A stretch of DNA of 64,000 nt from Eonycteris spelaea (GCA_003508835.1 PUFA01000066.1:806001-870000), one strand, 5' to 3'. Numbered from the stretch's first letter, positions 20,692 through 31,741 are shown. The notes: generated from the letters alone by a model not told the origin. Numbers and translations: made by a program.

Positions 20692-21525
20692 TGATGGGCA
20701 GAATTCTAAGGTGGTCCCCATGCTCTCTACCCCCTGGTGTTAATGCCCTGTAGAACTCCATGCCTTAGCCGGATTGGGGGCACTTGTGACGTGCTTCTAG
20801 CTAGTAGAATATGGCGAAGGTGATGGCACGTCACTCCTTTAATTAGGTTACATTATATGGCCAAGGCGAAGGGAAGCATTCCCATGATTATATATCTATA
20901 TATCTCTCTATATATAATTTATATGTGTATATGTATATATAATATATAACATAATTATATAATTTATATAATTTGCATATTTGTATATTCACTTTGTATA
21001 TACATATCACAGGAATTTTATAGATGAAATATGTATAGAAAGATTTTATATACACAGGTATGAGTGTGTGACCCTGTCTTACTAGCATGCACTAGAGTAA
21101 GAGATATTCTAGCCTACAAGAAGTATGAACTTCCTACAGTGAGGGTGAGCTCCTATGCTGAGTGTGAGCTCCCCTTGGTGAGTTGAACTGTTTATGACGA
21201 GGAGCTTGTGGCAAGAAACTGCAGGCAGCCTCTGGGATCTGAGAGTGGCCTCCAGTTGATGGCCTTTAAGGAGCTGGGTCCTGTCATGCAGCCACAAGGA
21301 TATGAATTGTGCCCACGACCTGAATGAGCGTGGGAGTGGGTCCTCCACAGGAAAATGCAGCCTGGCCAGACCTTAACTGCAGCTTGCTGAGAACTTGCGC
21401 AGAAGACCCAGTGAAGCCATGCCTGGACTTCTGACCCACAGGAACCGTGAGCTAGTAAATGTGTGTTCTTTTAAGCCACCTAGTTTGTGCTCATTTGTTA
21501 TTCAGCATCAAAAACTATACGAAAT
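20692..21525 (+). mobile_element. MLT1-type LTR with AT expansion
   Basis: Starts GATGGGCAGAATTCTAAGGTGG, then GGTGTTAATGCCCTGTAGAACTCC, TAGTAGAATATGGCGAAGGTGATGG, TTAGGTTACATTATATGG, GGGAGTGGGTCC, TGACCCACAGGAACCGTGAG and TTTTAAGCCACCTAGTTTGTG: an MLT1-family LTR end to end. About 175 bp of TATA-rich simple repeat (20885-21060) splits it. Confidence 0.85.
20885..21060. repeat. AT-rich simple repeat inside LTR
   Basis: Degenerate TATATA/TATG repeats of about 175 bp that are not part of the LTR consensus. They probably expanded from the short TATATA segment of the LTR. Confidence 0.9.
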
Positions 21526-21579
21526 TCATTTGTGAGGACTTTTGCAAAATCTCATAGACTTTTAATGCTGAGAGAGACT

Positions 21580-21685
21580 TTGGTCCACTCCTTTCATTTT
21601 ACAAAGGGGCGACTGGGAATCAGAAATGGGAAGGCACAGAGCAAGTTAGTGACAAAGCCCGGAACCTGGAATCCTGCCTCCTGGG
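21580..21685 (-). mobile_element. MIR-like SINE fragment
   Basis: CACTCCTTTCATTTTACAAAGGGGCGACTGGGAATCAGAAATGGG, then CAAGTTAGTGACAAAGCCCGG, follows the antisense MIR order (CATTTTACAGATGAGGAAACTGAGG ... CTAGTAAGTGGCAGAGCCGGG). Confidence 0.65.
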
Positions 21686-21869
21686 AAGTCGATTTTGTCA
21701 AAAACCACTTGCCTAACAATTGAATAATCATGATTAAAAATCAAAGAATACCCCTCTTTCACACTTCCTCTAAAGGATCCCTGTCCCTATAACTCATCAC
21801 TGGTATCAGCTTTAAGTATTCGTCTCACGAAAGAGGTGAAGGGAGGGAGGAGGAGAAAGGGATGTGTTT

Positions 21870-22990
21870 TGCTGGATTTTTTTTTTTTAACATAAATGGG
21901 ACCATATTTTACAACCTGTTTTGTAATTCCTTTTCATTTAATGATATATCCTGGGAAGTTTTATAAACATGCACCTCTAATTTGTTCTTTATAGCTGACG
22001 CATAGAGTGTACCGTAATTTATTTAACCAATTCCCTATTGGTTTAACTGGTTTCCTTTTTTTGCTATTATAATATTTTGATGGAAATCCTTATATATATG
22101 CTTCTTTGTGGTCCTACATGATGCTTTTTCTAAAATAAATTTATAGAAGTTGAATTTCTGGGCTGAAAGTTATGCACACTTTAAATTTACGTGAACGTTT
22201 AGAAACTTAAAACATAAAAGAATATAAATATATCTAAATTTAGAATATAATCTATACATATATAAATATTTTTACTGTTGAACTTTCCTCTAAAAAAGCT
22301 GAATAATTTCTGTTTCTCCCAATACTTTATGAACATATCCATTTCTTCACAATTTCACCCAAACTGGTGGTTACTAATCTTTTTCATGTTTACCAATCTG
22401 CAGGTACAAAAGGATATTTCAGTGTGTTTTATTTTATATATTTCTGATTTTTAATGAAGTTTAGCATACTTTTTAATGTTTATTGACCATTTCTATTTCA
22501 TAGTTTATTAATTGCAAATTTATATTCTTTATTCACTATCATACTGGGTTGTTTGTCTTTTTCTTCCTAATTTGTAGGAACTCTTGATAAATGTATTCTG
22601 AACTACTAACAATTTATGTTTTACATATAGCAAATGTTTTTTCTAAACTGTCTTTTAATTTAGAATTTATTTTGATGACTGAAGAGAGATAAGAATTAAC
22701 CTTCCCCAGTGAAGAACCATTTGTTCCAACAGAGTAACCCGAGCCTTCCTCATTGAGCAAGACAAATTTGCATAAGTATGTGTTCGTGTGCAGACTTCAT
22801 ATTCTATTACATTGAGCTATTTGTCTCTTTATGCCAACACTTTTCAGTTTAATTATTATAATTTCACTATCTGTTTTGCTGTCTGGTAAGGCAATCTGTT
22901 ATTCATTTTCAAGATGTTCTAACCAGACACTTCCTCTTTCAGATGAATTATAGAATCACCTATGACACTCAAAAATTAGTGATGCGTCTA
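21870..22990 (-). mobile_element. L1M LINE, antisense, 1.1 kb
   Basis: AATGGGACCATATTTTACAACCTGTTTTG, CATAGAGTGTACCGTAATTTATTTAACCAATTCCC, AGAAGTTGAATTTCTGGGC, CCATTTCTATTTCATAG, ACTGGGTTGTTTGTCTTTTTCTTCCTAATTTGTAGGAACTC and TTGAGCTATTTGTCTCTTTATGCC are antisense L1 ORF2 landmarks in order. Full of stops; a fossil. Confidence 0.92.
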
Positions 22991-23100
22991 TATTGCCTCT
23001 GTATGCGTGTGTGTATATGCTTCTGTGTATATATATGCATCTGTATGTGTGCACATCTGTATGTGTGTAAGGGTCTCTATGTGTATGTGTATATATCTCT
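22991..23100. repeat. (TG)n-rich imperfect repeat
   Basis: Interrupted GTGTGTATATGC / CTGTGTATATATATGC / CTGTATGTGTGC units. Alternating purine-pyrimidine throughout. Confidence 0.85.
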
Positions 23101-23189
23101 GTCGACTGAGGAGACCTGAGAGCAGAGACACAATGGTAACACCAGACACACTTAGCACTTAGATCTTTGTTTTTAAAAATTATTTTCCA

Positions 23190-23745
23190 CTAAAAGGAAC
23201 CAGAGATTTTTGGAGACATGGCTAATTTCAAGACTAAGTCAAGACAAGTAGAAGATGAACCTAAACATCAGTTTTGACAGAAAGGAAGGAAATGCTCAAA
23301 GAATGAATGGGGCATGTCAAATGGACACAAGAGCCAGCATGAAGAGGCTCCCATTGGCCCTATCTGGGACAGTGTGACATCAGAACAAATGGCATAGTCA
23401 TGGATTACGCCCACTGAATAAAGTAGTACCAGTAAATAAGTTAATAAGTTGAAAGTTTGATGAAGGACAGGATATGTGTGTAGTCTCAAAGTGTATCCCC
23501 ACAAAATAGTCACTAATTACAAAGGAAAAGGGTAACTCGATAGTGGAGAAGCCTGGTAGACACTGCCTTAATTATTAGAGTTAATATCACCATTAATGGG
23601 ACAAATTGGAAACATGCGATAAGAAGAACACATCTTCGCTTCTGTGGTATTCTTGCTGAAGATGGATAACCTATTTCTAATCATGAGAAAACATTAATCT
23701 AAATGAGGGACATTCTGCACATATTATGTACATGTATATAATATA
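23190..23745 (+). mobile_element. L1M LINE 3' UTR
   Basis: GACATGGCTAATTTCAAGACTAAG, GAGGCTCCCATTGGCCCTATCTGGGACAG, GAATAAAGTAGTACCAGTAAATAAG, CTCAAAGTGTATCCCCACAAAATAG, AACATGCGATAAGAAGAAC and CTAATCATGAGAAAACATTAATC follow the L1MC/L1ME 3' UTR. Confidence 0.85.
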
Positions 23746-23859
23746 CTATATATTGGAATAAATAATTATTTTCTTTTAAAATACATATTTGATACATAGG
23801 TTTTCTTTTTTAAGATATCAATCCTTCCAGATCTTTTTAATATGCAAAGGCTTCCAGAA

Positions 23860-24235
23860 AGTTTCCTGATTATTTACAAGTACATGTGTATAACACATAT
23901 ATTTTTAAATATGTTAATTCTGTCACTCATATTGTTTATGACATTCTACAAAGTACATTCACCATACATATAGATTCACCTCTTCTTTAAGTATTCTCAA
24001 ATATGGATACACCAGATCATAATAGCTATTTCTCTTTGATTGCCATTTGTTTCCATCTTTTTACTCTTATAAACAAAGCTTAATGAATATCTTGTACATA
24101 CTCATTGTAGATCACTTTCTGTGTTTCTCTAGAGAGAAGATGGTCAATAAAATTCCTGGGTCACCCTTTACATTTTAATAGCTATTTTCAAATTTCCCTC
24201 TTAAGGGGTCACACCAATTTGAGCTTACAGGGAAT
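23860..24235 (-). mobile_element. L1 LINE fragment, antisense
   Basis: AAACAAAGCTTAATGAATATCTTGTACATAC, CAATAAAATTCCTGGGTCACCCTTTACATTTTAATAGCTATTTTCAAATTTCCC and GGGTCACACCAATTTGAGC resemble the antisense ORF2 stretch also found in 21870-22990. Confidence 0.75.
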
Positions 24236-24254
24236 ATTTCACAAGAGAAATCAC

Positions 24255-24750
24255 AATGCACACAAAACTCAATGACCTGTCCAGTTTAATGTTGAATGCG
24301 GCTGAGACTGTCAGCTATCACTCGGTATCTGTCATCCTCTCTCACTGTAGTAATACGGTATTGAGCTTGGCGCTATCTATCTGCCTAGATAAAGTCTATG
24401 TTTCCCGAGCTCCCATGGCCATAGCTAAGCATGGCCATAGCATTAAAGTCTGGTCAGCAGAATGTGAATGGAGGTGACATGTTCAACTTCTGGACAGTTC
24501 CTTTAGGAGAAAGGAGTGAGCCCTACAGCTCTTTCCCCAGTCCCGTTGGCTGTCATGAAGATGTGATGACTAGAGTTAGGGCAGCCATCTTGGACTCAAA
24601 AAAAAGAAAGCCACTTGTTGATGATGGCAGAGCAATAAAACAGAAGGACTTTAGATCCCAGGTGATTGTGGAGCCACCAAACCAGCCATCAAGTGCCTAC
24701 CCAGACTTTTAAATGAGAAAAAAATATCAAATAAAAGCCACTTTGGGGAG
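24255..24750 (+). mobile_element. MaLR/ERVL-class LTR
   Basis: GCAGAATGTGAATGGAGGTGACATGTTCAACTTCTGGACAG, CCTTTAGGAGAAAGGAGTGAGCCC, GAGTTAGGGCAGCCATCTTGGAC, AGCCACTTGTTGATGATGGCAGAGCAATAAAACAGAAGG and GTGGAGCCACCAAACCAGCC, ending AAAAAAATATCAAATAAAAGCCAC, form a typical LTR with U5-side AATAAA. Confidence 0.75.
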
Positions 24751-26111
24751 ATGTCTGTCACTGCGGCCAAAATGATACCTAAATGAAACAGTCACTGAAT
24801 GCTGAAAGAAAATTATCTGGTAAGTCAAGAAATCATCTCTAATTGGGATCATAAAAAGATTATTTTATTTGACCTTCCCAGTATTTTGTGAGGAAGCAAG
24901 TTTCTATGTTGGTATTTAAGTGCCATTAATGTTGTAGATTGTTAAAAATGCTTATTATAAGATTATTTTATTCCCCTTGGGAATTTTTCTACACTGTTGG
25001 AAAGGGCAGGCCAAGGGATTCAGCTCTGCTGAAGGAACCAGGAAAAAATGCTGTCCAAACCAACTGGGGTTTTGGCAATGAATGCACATTTGTTCACCAG
25101 TTTAGCATTTGTTTAGATTCCACTGTTTTGAAAAATTAAGTGGTTCAGTATTTTAAGTTTGTTTCTAAGCTCAGTGTAATGAATGACCTTTCTTCTCCTT
25201 AGGTCACTGAAAAGAATTTTCTTGTGTTTGTGGCTAATTCCTCAATGGCAGAGGCCCAAATAAGGGGACAGGAGAGACAGACGCTTAGGTCAAAAATAAA
25301 TATGGAATGAGAGAAGGATCCTGGATTTCCTGTGGCTCATTCCATTTTCAATCATCCATACTGTTATATGTGAGTTTGGGTGAGTTTTGTATACAGAATA
25401 CAGAATATAGAATGAATTACTAAAATTACAATTTACTAAACCTAGTTTTCCCCCTTTAGTGTTTAAGATTCCTTTTCAAATCTATTTTTTGATCTCTAAG
25501 AATAGAAAACAAAAATCAGCCATAGTTTTTAAGGAAGTCGTTGATTAATATTTGGTCTCATTTATAAACTTAATTATATGCTTTCAAACATTTTAAACTC
25601 CACTTCTAAATCTGATATTTTGGATTTTCCTTGTGAGTGCTTCACAGGCCCAGCATTTCTACTTATTCAATCATTCTTTTGAATCTAATAAGTCACATGT
25701 ATACAGCAAAACTTAACTTCTTTTAGTGTTCCAATGATTGCATATAAACTTAGTAAGACTTAGTTTGAAAATTGCACGTTTAAGCAATGATTCAATTACA
25801 TTTTAAATTATAATCAACAAGTCTGGCCAACGAGTTACCTGAATAGTCCTATGTCTCTTAAACATACATCTCTTAAAGTATGCAAATTACTAAATGTGAA
25901 GAGATTCTTTTAAAGATGTATTAATATGATGACTTTGACCCTGTCAAATATTTCAAATTTATTTCTGAATCTTATCTCAGTTAAAATATGCTAACTGATA
26001 AAATTGCTTTCCTAGTTTGGACATTTCTGTAATTAACTCTAAATATTCCTGGGGTTTAAGGATGCTTGCCTTCTAGGAAGATGATTATCTATGGGTAGCT
26101 GAGGTTGCTTT
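24751..26111. other. AT-rich, no recognised feature (1.4 kb)
   Basis: AT-rich single-copy-looking DNA without notable ORF, repeat or RNA gene. Confidence 0.45.
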
Positions 26112-26420
26112 CAATTAGACTCTTAACCTGGGGTCCATGGATTGAATTCAGGGGATCTGTAAAGTCAGATTTAAAAAATCTATTTTATTTTCACTTCTAA
26201 CTGAAATTTAGCATTTCTTTCAAATATGAATGGGGCAACAAACCACAGTAACATTAGCAGGACCTGTGACTCTATCACCAATAGAAATCACAGATGTTAT
26301 CATGTCACCTTAGGGTTGTTGCAAGTATCTGGAAATATCTCAGCACTGCTTCCAAATTATGGAAGTCATTAGGCCTGCCGCTAGAGTTTATTTATTTAAT
26401 ACATTAATCGAGAAACTCAT
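26112..26420 (+). mobile_element. hAT-Charlie DNA transposon fragment
   Basis: CTTAACCTGGGGTCCATGGATTGAATTCAGGGGATCTGTAAAG, TTCACTTCTAACTGAAATTTAGCATTTC, AATGGGGCAACAAACCACAGTAACATTAGCAG, and CACCAATAGAAATCACAGATGTTATCATGTCACC match a Charlie-type element whose terminus reads AGGGGTCCTTAACCTGGGGTCC. Subfamily not certain. Confidence 0.8.
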
Positions 26421-26504
26421 ATGACGATAGCACAGTATTTGAATGTTTTTATTGCAGTACAATTGAAAAAAAAACCCCTATAACTATTTCATTTGTATTT
26501 TGTC

Positions 26505-26840
26505 TTCATTCAGCCCCTATTATTGAGTGCCTTCTTGTGCACCAGGCACTGTTCCAGGCACTAGGGATACAGGTATGAGCAAAACAGTCAAGTCCCTGCT
26601 CACACAGAGCTGATATTCCGGTGGGAGAGACCAACAGTGAACAGATAAATCAGTAAATACGTGATGCAGTGTGTGGAGTGATAAATGCGTGTGCTAGCTG
26701 AGGACAGTGTAACGAGGATGCTATTTTGGACAGAGTGTGTGTGTAGGGGGCTCCTCTCTGGTGCAGAGACATTTGAGCAGGGACCTGAATGAAGGGAAGG
26801 TGAAAACTCTAGGACTGTGTCATGGTGGGGTGGTGCAGGC
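26505..26840 (-). mobile_element. L2 LINE 3' end
   Basis: TTATTGAGTGCCTTCTTGTGCACCAGGCACTGTTCCAGGCACTAGGGATACAGG, CTGATATTCCGGTGGGAGAGACC and CATTTGAGCAGGGACCTGAATGAAGGG are strong antisense L2 matches. Confidence 0.92.
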
Positions 26841-27909
26841 CAAGGGAACAGCACGTATGGGTGTCTCGAAATTTTCTCTCCATAGGGAAATAAGCATCTC
26901 CCACTGAACATTGGGTGATCCTGAAATTCTGCTGCTCTGCCTGAAAATAAATCCGAGTTGCTTTCTTGCGATTTTAAATGAAATGTCGACATGTCAACCC
27001 AAGCACTAAAATAAATTTCAAAAAGTGGAACTAAACACTCCAAACGCTTACCAAGTATCAAGCTGGCTTGTTAGGATATAAAATGCTGAAAGCCTGGTTT
27101 CCTAATCACCAAGTGCTTACTAAAGTTTTCAGCAAGCAGTTGACGTGTATGTGACGACACGGCTATATCCGCTTGCACGTCCCCTTCTTTGCTCCTTGGC
27201 GCACGCTTCGGAACGTGGTTCAGATGTTCTCGCAACGGTAGTTGTGAACTTACTTTCCTTGTGTGTGATTTCGATAGAAATGTTATATTGCCTTTTCGGG
27301 CTATAAATGTAAGTTTTTCTTTATAAACACTGGTCTGAAATTGTGAGAAACATGTCTTCTATGAAGGTTGGGAATTAAATACAAAAAGGTAGCCTATTGG
27401 GAAACTAGTTACTCAGACAATGTTCAATGTTTGCTTCATTTGTGTTCTTGGGTTAGCGAGGATGTGAGATATATATAGGGTAGATGATTATATATGGCTA
27501 TATGTGTGATATATAATACAAATTTCCTTTTTCTTGGGTGAAGGGATATTTTATATTTCATGTGTTAGCAAAAAGCCTGACCCCCACATATACAATGTAT
27601 GACATATTTCCTCGTCTATAAAGACTCATGGGAAAACTTCTCTCCTGGACCAATATCAGGAAAAGTTCTAATTTGTTCCAGGAGTGCTGTTTGTTTCTCT
27701 CATATGGGCATTAGGAATCATAAACACAGTGAAGCACTTTGAAATCTATGCTTTCATTTTGGCTCTGCTGAGTTTGGGGGGTTCCTGCAAGACTCTTTAC
27801 AACTACCTTCAGGAGAAAGGTATGATGCATGAGGTTGGGGCTAGGACCCTTTACTTTCTTTTTCTCATACTGAGCTTCTATGATTTTTTTTTCTTTTTAA
27901 TTCATCTAT
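26841..27909. other. Mostly single-copy; compact CpG patch
   Basis: 27141-27240 has about eleven CpGs in 100 bp (GACGACACGGC, GGCGCACGCTTCGGAACGTGG, CTCGCAACGG) in otherwise CpG-poor DNA. A 75-codon hydrophobic ORF at 27684-27911 has no family I recognise. No exon is called. Confidence 0.45.
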
Positions 27910-28016
27910 AAAAATATAGAACACTTCAAGAATTTGCATGGCATCCTTGCACAGGGGCCATGCTGATATTTTCTATATTATGCCAATTTTAGTATAGGTG
28001 CTGCTGATGCGAGCAC
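27910..28016 (-). pseudogene. U6 snRNA pseudogene
   Basis: The minus strand from 28016 reads GTGCTCGCATCAGCAGCACC, TATACTAAAATTGGC, ATCAGCATGGCCCCTGTGCAAGGATG, CCATGCAAATTC, TTGAAGTGTTCTATATTTTT. This is a full-length U6 spliceosomal RNA copy, with many substitutions and an AGCATGG for AGCATGG/ACAGAG-region decay (the catalytic ACAGAGA box reads ATAGAAA). I see no proximal sequence element/TATA promoter upstream and no clear target-site duplication. It is a dispersed U6 retrocopy, not an active gene. Confidence 0.92.
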
Positions 28017-28834
28017 AACATGGTTACTTTTGAATAAAAGAAAGCTGAAAGCCATTGATGTAATTGATTACATTTTCCTCTTTGCCTTGGCTGCCAGGAA
28101 GCTCAGCATCTGAGTCTCAGTCTACCACTGACAAGTGTTCAGTACACCCTAGCCTACATTTTGTATGCAAACCTCACCCTTAACTTTCATTTCTTTTTCT
28201 CCCCATGTTTCCCTTCACTGTTTTTTTTTTTTTTTTTTGGCATCTTTTTTCAGTTGCCATATATATGTTTTCGCATGCTGCCTTAAATCCTTTTTTTGGA
28301 ATGAGCCAAGGTTTAAATGAACGCATTAAAAAAATGGAGTACTTTTTTTTATAGAGGAGATCTTTGCAGGTGGGATAGGAATGTGTATAGAAATAAGGCA
28401 TGATTTGGCATGGAGAACACACATGTGTGCTTGTAGGATATGTATATACATGTTGGACACATTGTGAAGTTCGTAGTTTTCAAGGTTGGCTGGTTTCTGA
28501 CTTCAGAGGACATTCGCTTGGAAGACTCTGGGGGCAGAGGGAGTATTTTATTCCAGGGTAGGCGTGCCTGTGGTCTACACTCCAAAGAATCTGCTTTATG
28601 GTTTAGCATTTTCAGATTTTGTCTGGGCTTATTATGCTAGTCATTACAAAATGAATCCAAATGCTTAAGAAGAAATCAAAGGAAAGAAAGGGACAGAAAG
28701 GGGGCACTCCTGCACAGGAAGGAAGGCAGCCGGATTTTAAGCAGCCTTGAATATGAATGGGAGTCTTAAATCCTATCTCAGCTTTACCTTATCTGCTGTG
28801 AACTGACTTGATCAAGTCCTTATCCTCCCAAAGA
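28017..28834. other. No recognised feature; poly-T at 28221-28239
   Basis: Single-copy-looking DNA with a 19-T run and several shorter T runs. No exon or named repeat. Confidence 0.45.
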
Positions 28835-29013
28835 CAGGGCTTCTCACCCTCTGCAGCACATGAAATCACCAGGGGAGCTTTAAAAAATACTGATGCCTCA
28901 GTCTCTCCCCCAGAGTCCGGTTTAATTGGTCTGGGGTGGGGCCTCAGCATGGGGATTTTTAAAAGCTCCCCTGGAGAGTCTAATGTACAGCTGAGGTTGA
29001 GAACCAGTGCCCT
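28835..29013 (+). mobile_element. MER1-group hAT MITE, near complete
   Basis: Starts CAGGGCTTCTCACCCTCTGCAGCAC and ends ACAGCTGAGGTTGAGAACCAGTGCCCT. The interior runs ATGAAATCACCAGGGGAGCTTTAAAAAATACTGATGCC, TAATTGGTCTGGGGTGGGGCC and GGGGATTTTTAAAAGCTCCCCTGGAG. Imperfect palindrome with hAT-like TIRs (CAGGG.TTCTCA). Confidence 0.85.
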
Positions 29014-29505
29014 AAGAGAAGGGAAAAAATAAAATTAATAAGCACCTGCCTCCTGTTGATCTCTCAGGGGATTGTGGGGTGTGGCTGTGATGTATGAGAT
29101 AATGGGCCAGATTCTGGTGAAGAAGTAAATGGCTGGAAGGAAACGGATTAACCCTTTGTGTTCCACAGAGTACCCTTAGTTAATAAGCATTCTTCAACAT
29201 TTTCCCAATGATCCGCAAGAAGAAACACATTTCACATCCTGACCCTGTACACACACACACACACAGAGACACTCTTATTGCACGAAATTCACTTGGTATT
29301 TTTTACTTCAACCTATTCTAGTCTATTCCATTCTATTCCTTTAGGGTAAGAAAAAAAAATTCTGCTTACTGCCACTGTTTAAACAACATTGTATTAAGGC
29401 TCATGAGCCAAGATAAATTAAACACCTCTGGAGAGCATTAAGACGCTCAATTGATAATGACTTGGAGCTTTTTGCAAAGATGTGATGAAAAGTGGAGTTG
29501 TGTGT
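29014..29505. other. Single-copy with short (CA)n
   Basis: Contains (CA)8-9 at 29250-29266. Nothing else named. Confidence 0.5.
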
Positions 29506-29650
29506 GCAGCAATAATATTTGTTGAGCAATTGCTAGAGCCAGTGACAGTCACAGTAGAAAGTGTTTTATGAGCATGATCTCAGTCAATTGTCACAATGGT
29601 AATAATACAATATGGGTATTATCATCCCCATTCTAGATATGAGAAAAATC
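29506..29650 (-). mobile_element. MIR SINE, degraded
   Basis: AATATTTGTTGAGCAATTGCTAGAG, GCATGATCTCAGTCAATTGTCACAATGG and GGTATTATCATCCCCATTCTAGATATGAG follow the antisense MIR 3' end. 29651-30311 holds nothing recognised. Confidence 0.7.
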
Positions 29651-30311
29651 AAAGCCAAGTGCCTACGTACGTTCTGCATCTAGAAGGCAGAAGAGTCATC
29701 TTCATCCGAAGCAACAGATCTAAGGCTTACCTGGCTCATGGGAGGAGAGCAGCTGTGCTTACTACCTATGTTTGTCTGCAGTTTTGAGAGTAGAAAGGGG
29801 ACAGAATAAGCTAGGACCAGAGGTGCATCCAGCTAGACTGGGGCCTGCTCCCTACACGATTTGGAAACTTTATTTAAGAGAATGAATACAAAATTATGAG
29901 TCCAAAACTAGGTACAAAAGTGAATATTTCTTTGAATTAAGAGAAGAAATCACAACAAATTCAGATTTTAAGAGCGGGAAGATACCACAAACATCACAAA
30001 GTCCCAACTCAACTTCCCTTTGGCTGGATCCCCAAAATACCGGCGCCGCTCCATGCCACCCTCCTCAAGGTCAAGTTCTACACTGGGGAATCTGAACAGA
30101 AAGAGACAATGGTCTATGCCGATTGCTGCTAAATGTCAGAAGCAAATGATTTTTGTAAATTTTGTAAATGAGCAAAGTGACCATGTGACCACATTTCTAG
30201 GCCCCTGTCAGGACCTCGGAAAGGGGCCCAGCAAGTGAGGGGCTCAGGAGCTTAAACGTCACCAGCCTCCCAGGAGCCCCACAACTAGAGCTGAAGCCTC
30301 TATATTCTATC

Positions 30312-30455
30312 TCAAATTCAAAGGCTTTGGAGTCAGCGGGACCTGAATGTCAGCCCTGGCCCAGCCATTTTCTGCCTTCTTTGAACTTAGACTTGATCAT
30401 TTGTTAAAGCTTCTTACCTTTCAGTCTCTGTTGGGGATTAAAGGAGATGAGAAAA
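30312..30455 (+). mobile_element. MIR SINE
   Basis: CTTTGGAGTCAGCGGGACCTGAATGTCAGCCCTGGCCCAGCCA, then TTACCTTTCAGTCTCTG and GATTAAAGGAGATGAG: tRNA-related head, partly deleted core, and tail. Confidence 0.75.
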
Positions 30456-30464
30456 GGTGGGGTT

Positions 30465-30645
30465 TAGAGCTGCCAGATTTAGCAAAGAAAAATATAAGAC
30501 ACTCAATCAAATTTGAATTTCACAGAAACAACAAATACTTTAGTGGAACTATGTACCATCTAGTGCACGTATTTATACTAAAACTTGTTCCTTGTTTCTC
30601 TGAAATTCAGATTTATCTGGGCATCCTGTACTTTATTGAGCTTAA
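30465..30645. mobile_element. Palindromic DNA transposon (MER53-like)
   Basis: Left arm GCTGCCAGATTTAGCAAAGAAAAATATAAGACACTCAATCAAATTTGAATTTCACAGAAACAAC. Right arm TTGTTTCTCTGAAATTCAGATTTATCTGGGCATCCTGTACTTTATT. The arms are reverse complements with mismatches. Same family as 2118-2287. Confidence 0.75.
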
Positions 30646-30864
30646 CGAATGGCAGTGGTTGGTATTATTTTTGGACGGAAACATCTTGGGTGTCCCACAA
30701 CAGGGTTCATAACCCTGTTTGAAAGTGGGTGAGAGGGATTAAAATGCAGCCTAGACTCTAAGACAGTTTATTGTGGGGAAGGTTGAAAGAGGTAGACATG
30801 AGAGAATAACGTGCCTTAATTTGAGGGTGAGTATGGAAGGACTTATGTCAATTAAGTTTGTAGG

Positions 30865-30928
30865 ACCTCAGTTTCCCTATTTGTAAAATGGGTGAAAGGA
30901 GCTCCTGAATTCTCCTCCCGCAGAGATC
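30865..30928 (+). mobile_element. MIR SINE fragment
   Basis: GACCTCAGTTTCCCTATTTGTAAAATGGGTGAAAGGAGC is the MIR core. Confidence 0.7.
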
Positions 30929-30929
30929 A

Positions 30930-31225
30930 TCAGTAATGGCACTTTCTCATAATACAGCTGTCACCTCCTCAGAGAGGTCTCCTCTGACTACCCTGGCTAA
31001 AATCACTGACCTCTTGCCACAGTGCATAGTGTCCCCCTGCAGAGTAGTTCTGCCTTGATTTTTTTGCTTGATTGTTTGTTTATGGTCTTTCCCCCATGTG
31101 AATGTAATTCAGGAGGGCAGAAACTAGTCTGTCTTGTTCTAGCTGAATCTCCCAGGTGCTATACCTGGCATAGGAGATGTTGGATAATGTATGTTGAATG
31201 AATGAATGAATGAATGGGTGGGTGG
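30930..31225 (+). mobile_element. L2 LINE 3' end
   Basis: CTCAGAGAGGTCTCCTCTGACTACCCTGGCTAAAATC, CTTTCCCCCATGTGAATGTAATTCAGGAGGGCAGAAAC, TAGCTGAATCTCCCAGGTGCTATACCTGGCATAGGAG and TGTTGAATGAATGAATG: a good L2 3' end with a (GAAT)n tail, directly abutting the CpG island. Confidence 0.92.
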
Positions 31226-31243
31226 GTGGATGAATGAATGAAT
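31194..31243. repeat. (GAAT)n/(GGGT)n tail
   Basis: GAATGAAT units interrupted by GGGTGGGTGGGTGG. It is an expansion of the L2 tail. Confidence 0.9.
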
Positions 31244-31299
31244 TCAGTGTCATTGTTGAGGTTCCTCCTAAGCAGTCTTCCGTTTCTCAGGGGCCTTGC

Positions 31300-31741
31300 C
31301 TGGGTTGCAGAAGGAGGAGGTGTGGGGTGTCGGTGGGTGGGGAGGAGGCTGGGCCCTCGCCTCCTGCAGGACCGGCAGGAGCGAGCGTGCTCGGCTGGGC
31401 TGCAGGCGCAGAGCAGCGCCGCGGCAGCTGAAAGGCCGGAGCCCCGCGTCCAGCCGCCGGGGGTGTCCGCCCGCGGAGCCCAGCGCCGCGCCTCCGCGCC
31501 CCCACGCGCCCACGCAGCGGCGCGGGGACCCGGGCGGGGGCAGAGGGAGGGCCTGTCCCAGCGAGGGGAAGGGGCCGGTCCTCCCCGCGCAGGCAGCGGC
31601 CGCGGCAGCCCAGGAGGCGGAGGCGGCGGCGGCAGCAGAGGCGGCAACGTGCCCGCCGCAGTCGCCCCGCCGCGTCGGACCCGCGCCGGCCAGCCAGCCC
31701 GTCCGCAGGCACCGCGCCGGGGCGCCTCTCCACTGCGCTCG
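31300..31741 (+). other. Putative noncoding first exon, plus strand
   Basis: The right end is defined by CTGCGCTCG|GTGAGTACC: intron from 31742, agreeing with the mammalian donor consensus at GTGAGT. The left end is unknown; 31300 is only a lower bound within the island. No start codon in good context opens a frame that stays open and looks like a protein, so the exon is probably 5' UTR. GGC/CAG-rich sequence near 31612-31645 (GGAGGCGGAGGCGGCGGCGG) is typical of GC-rich 5' UTRs. If correct, everything to the right in this window is first-intron sequence, because no plausible second exon is visible before 64 kb. RNA evidence would settle the start site. Confidence 0.55.

Noticed and set aside
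27684..27911. Hydrophobic 75-codon ORF as a small membrane protein
   Set aside because: No family resemblance; AT-rich T-run DNA encodes Phe/Leu by default, and no transcript signals are visible.
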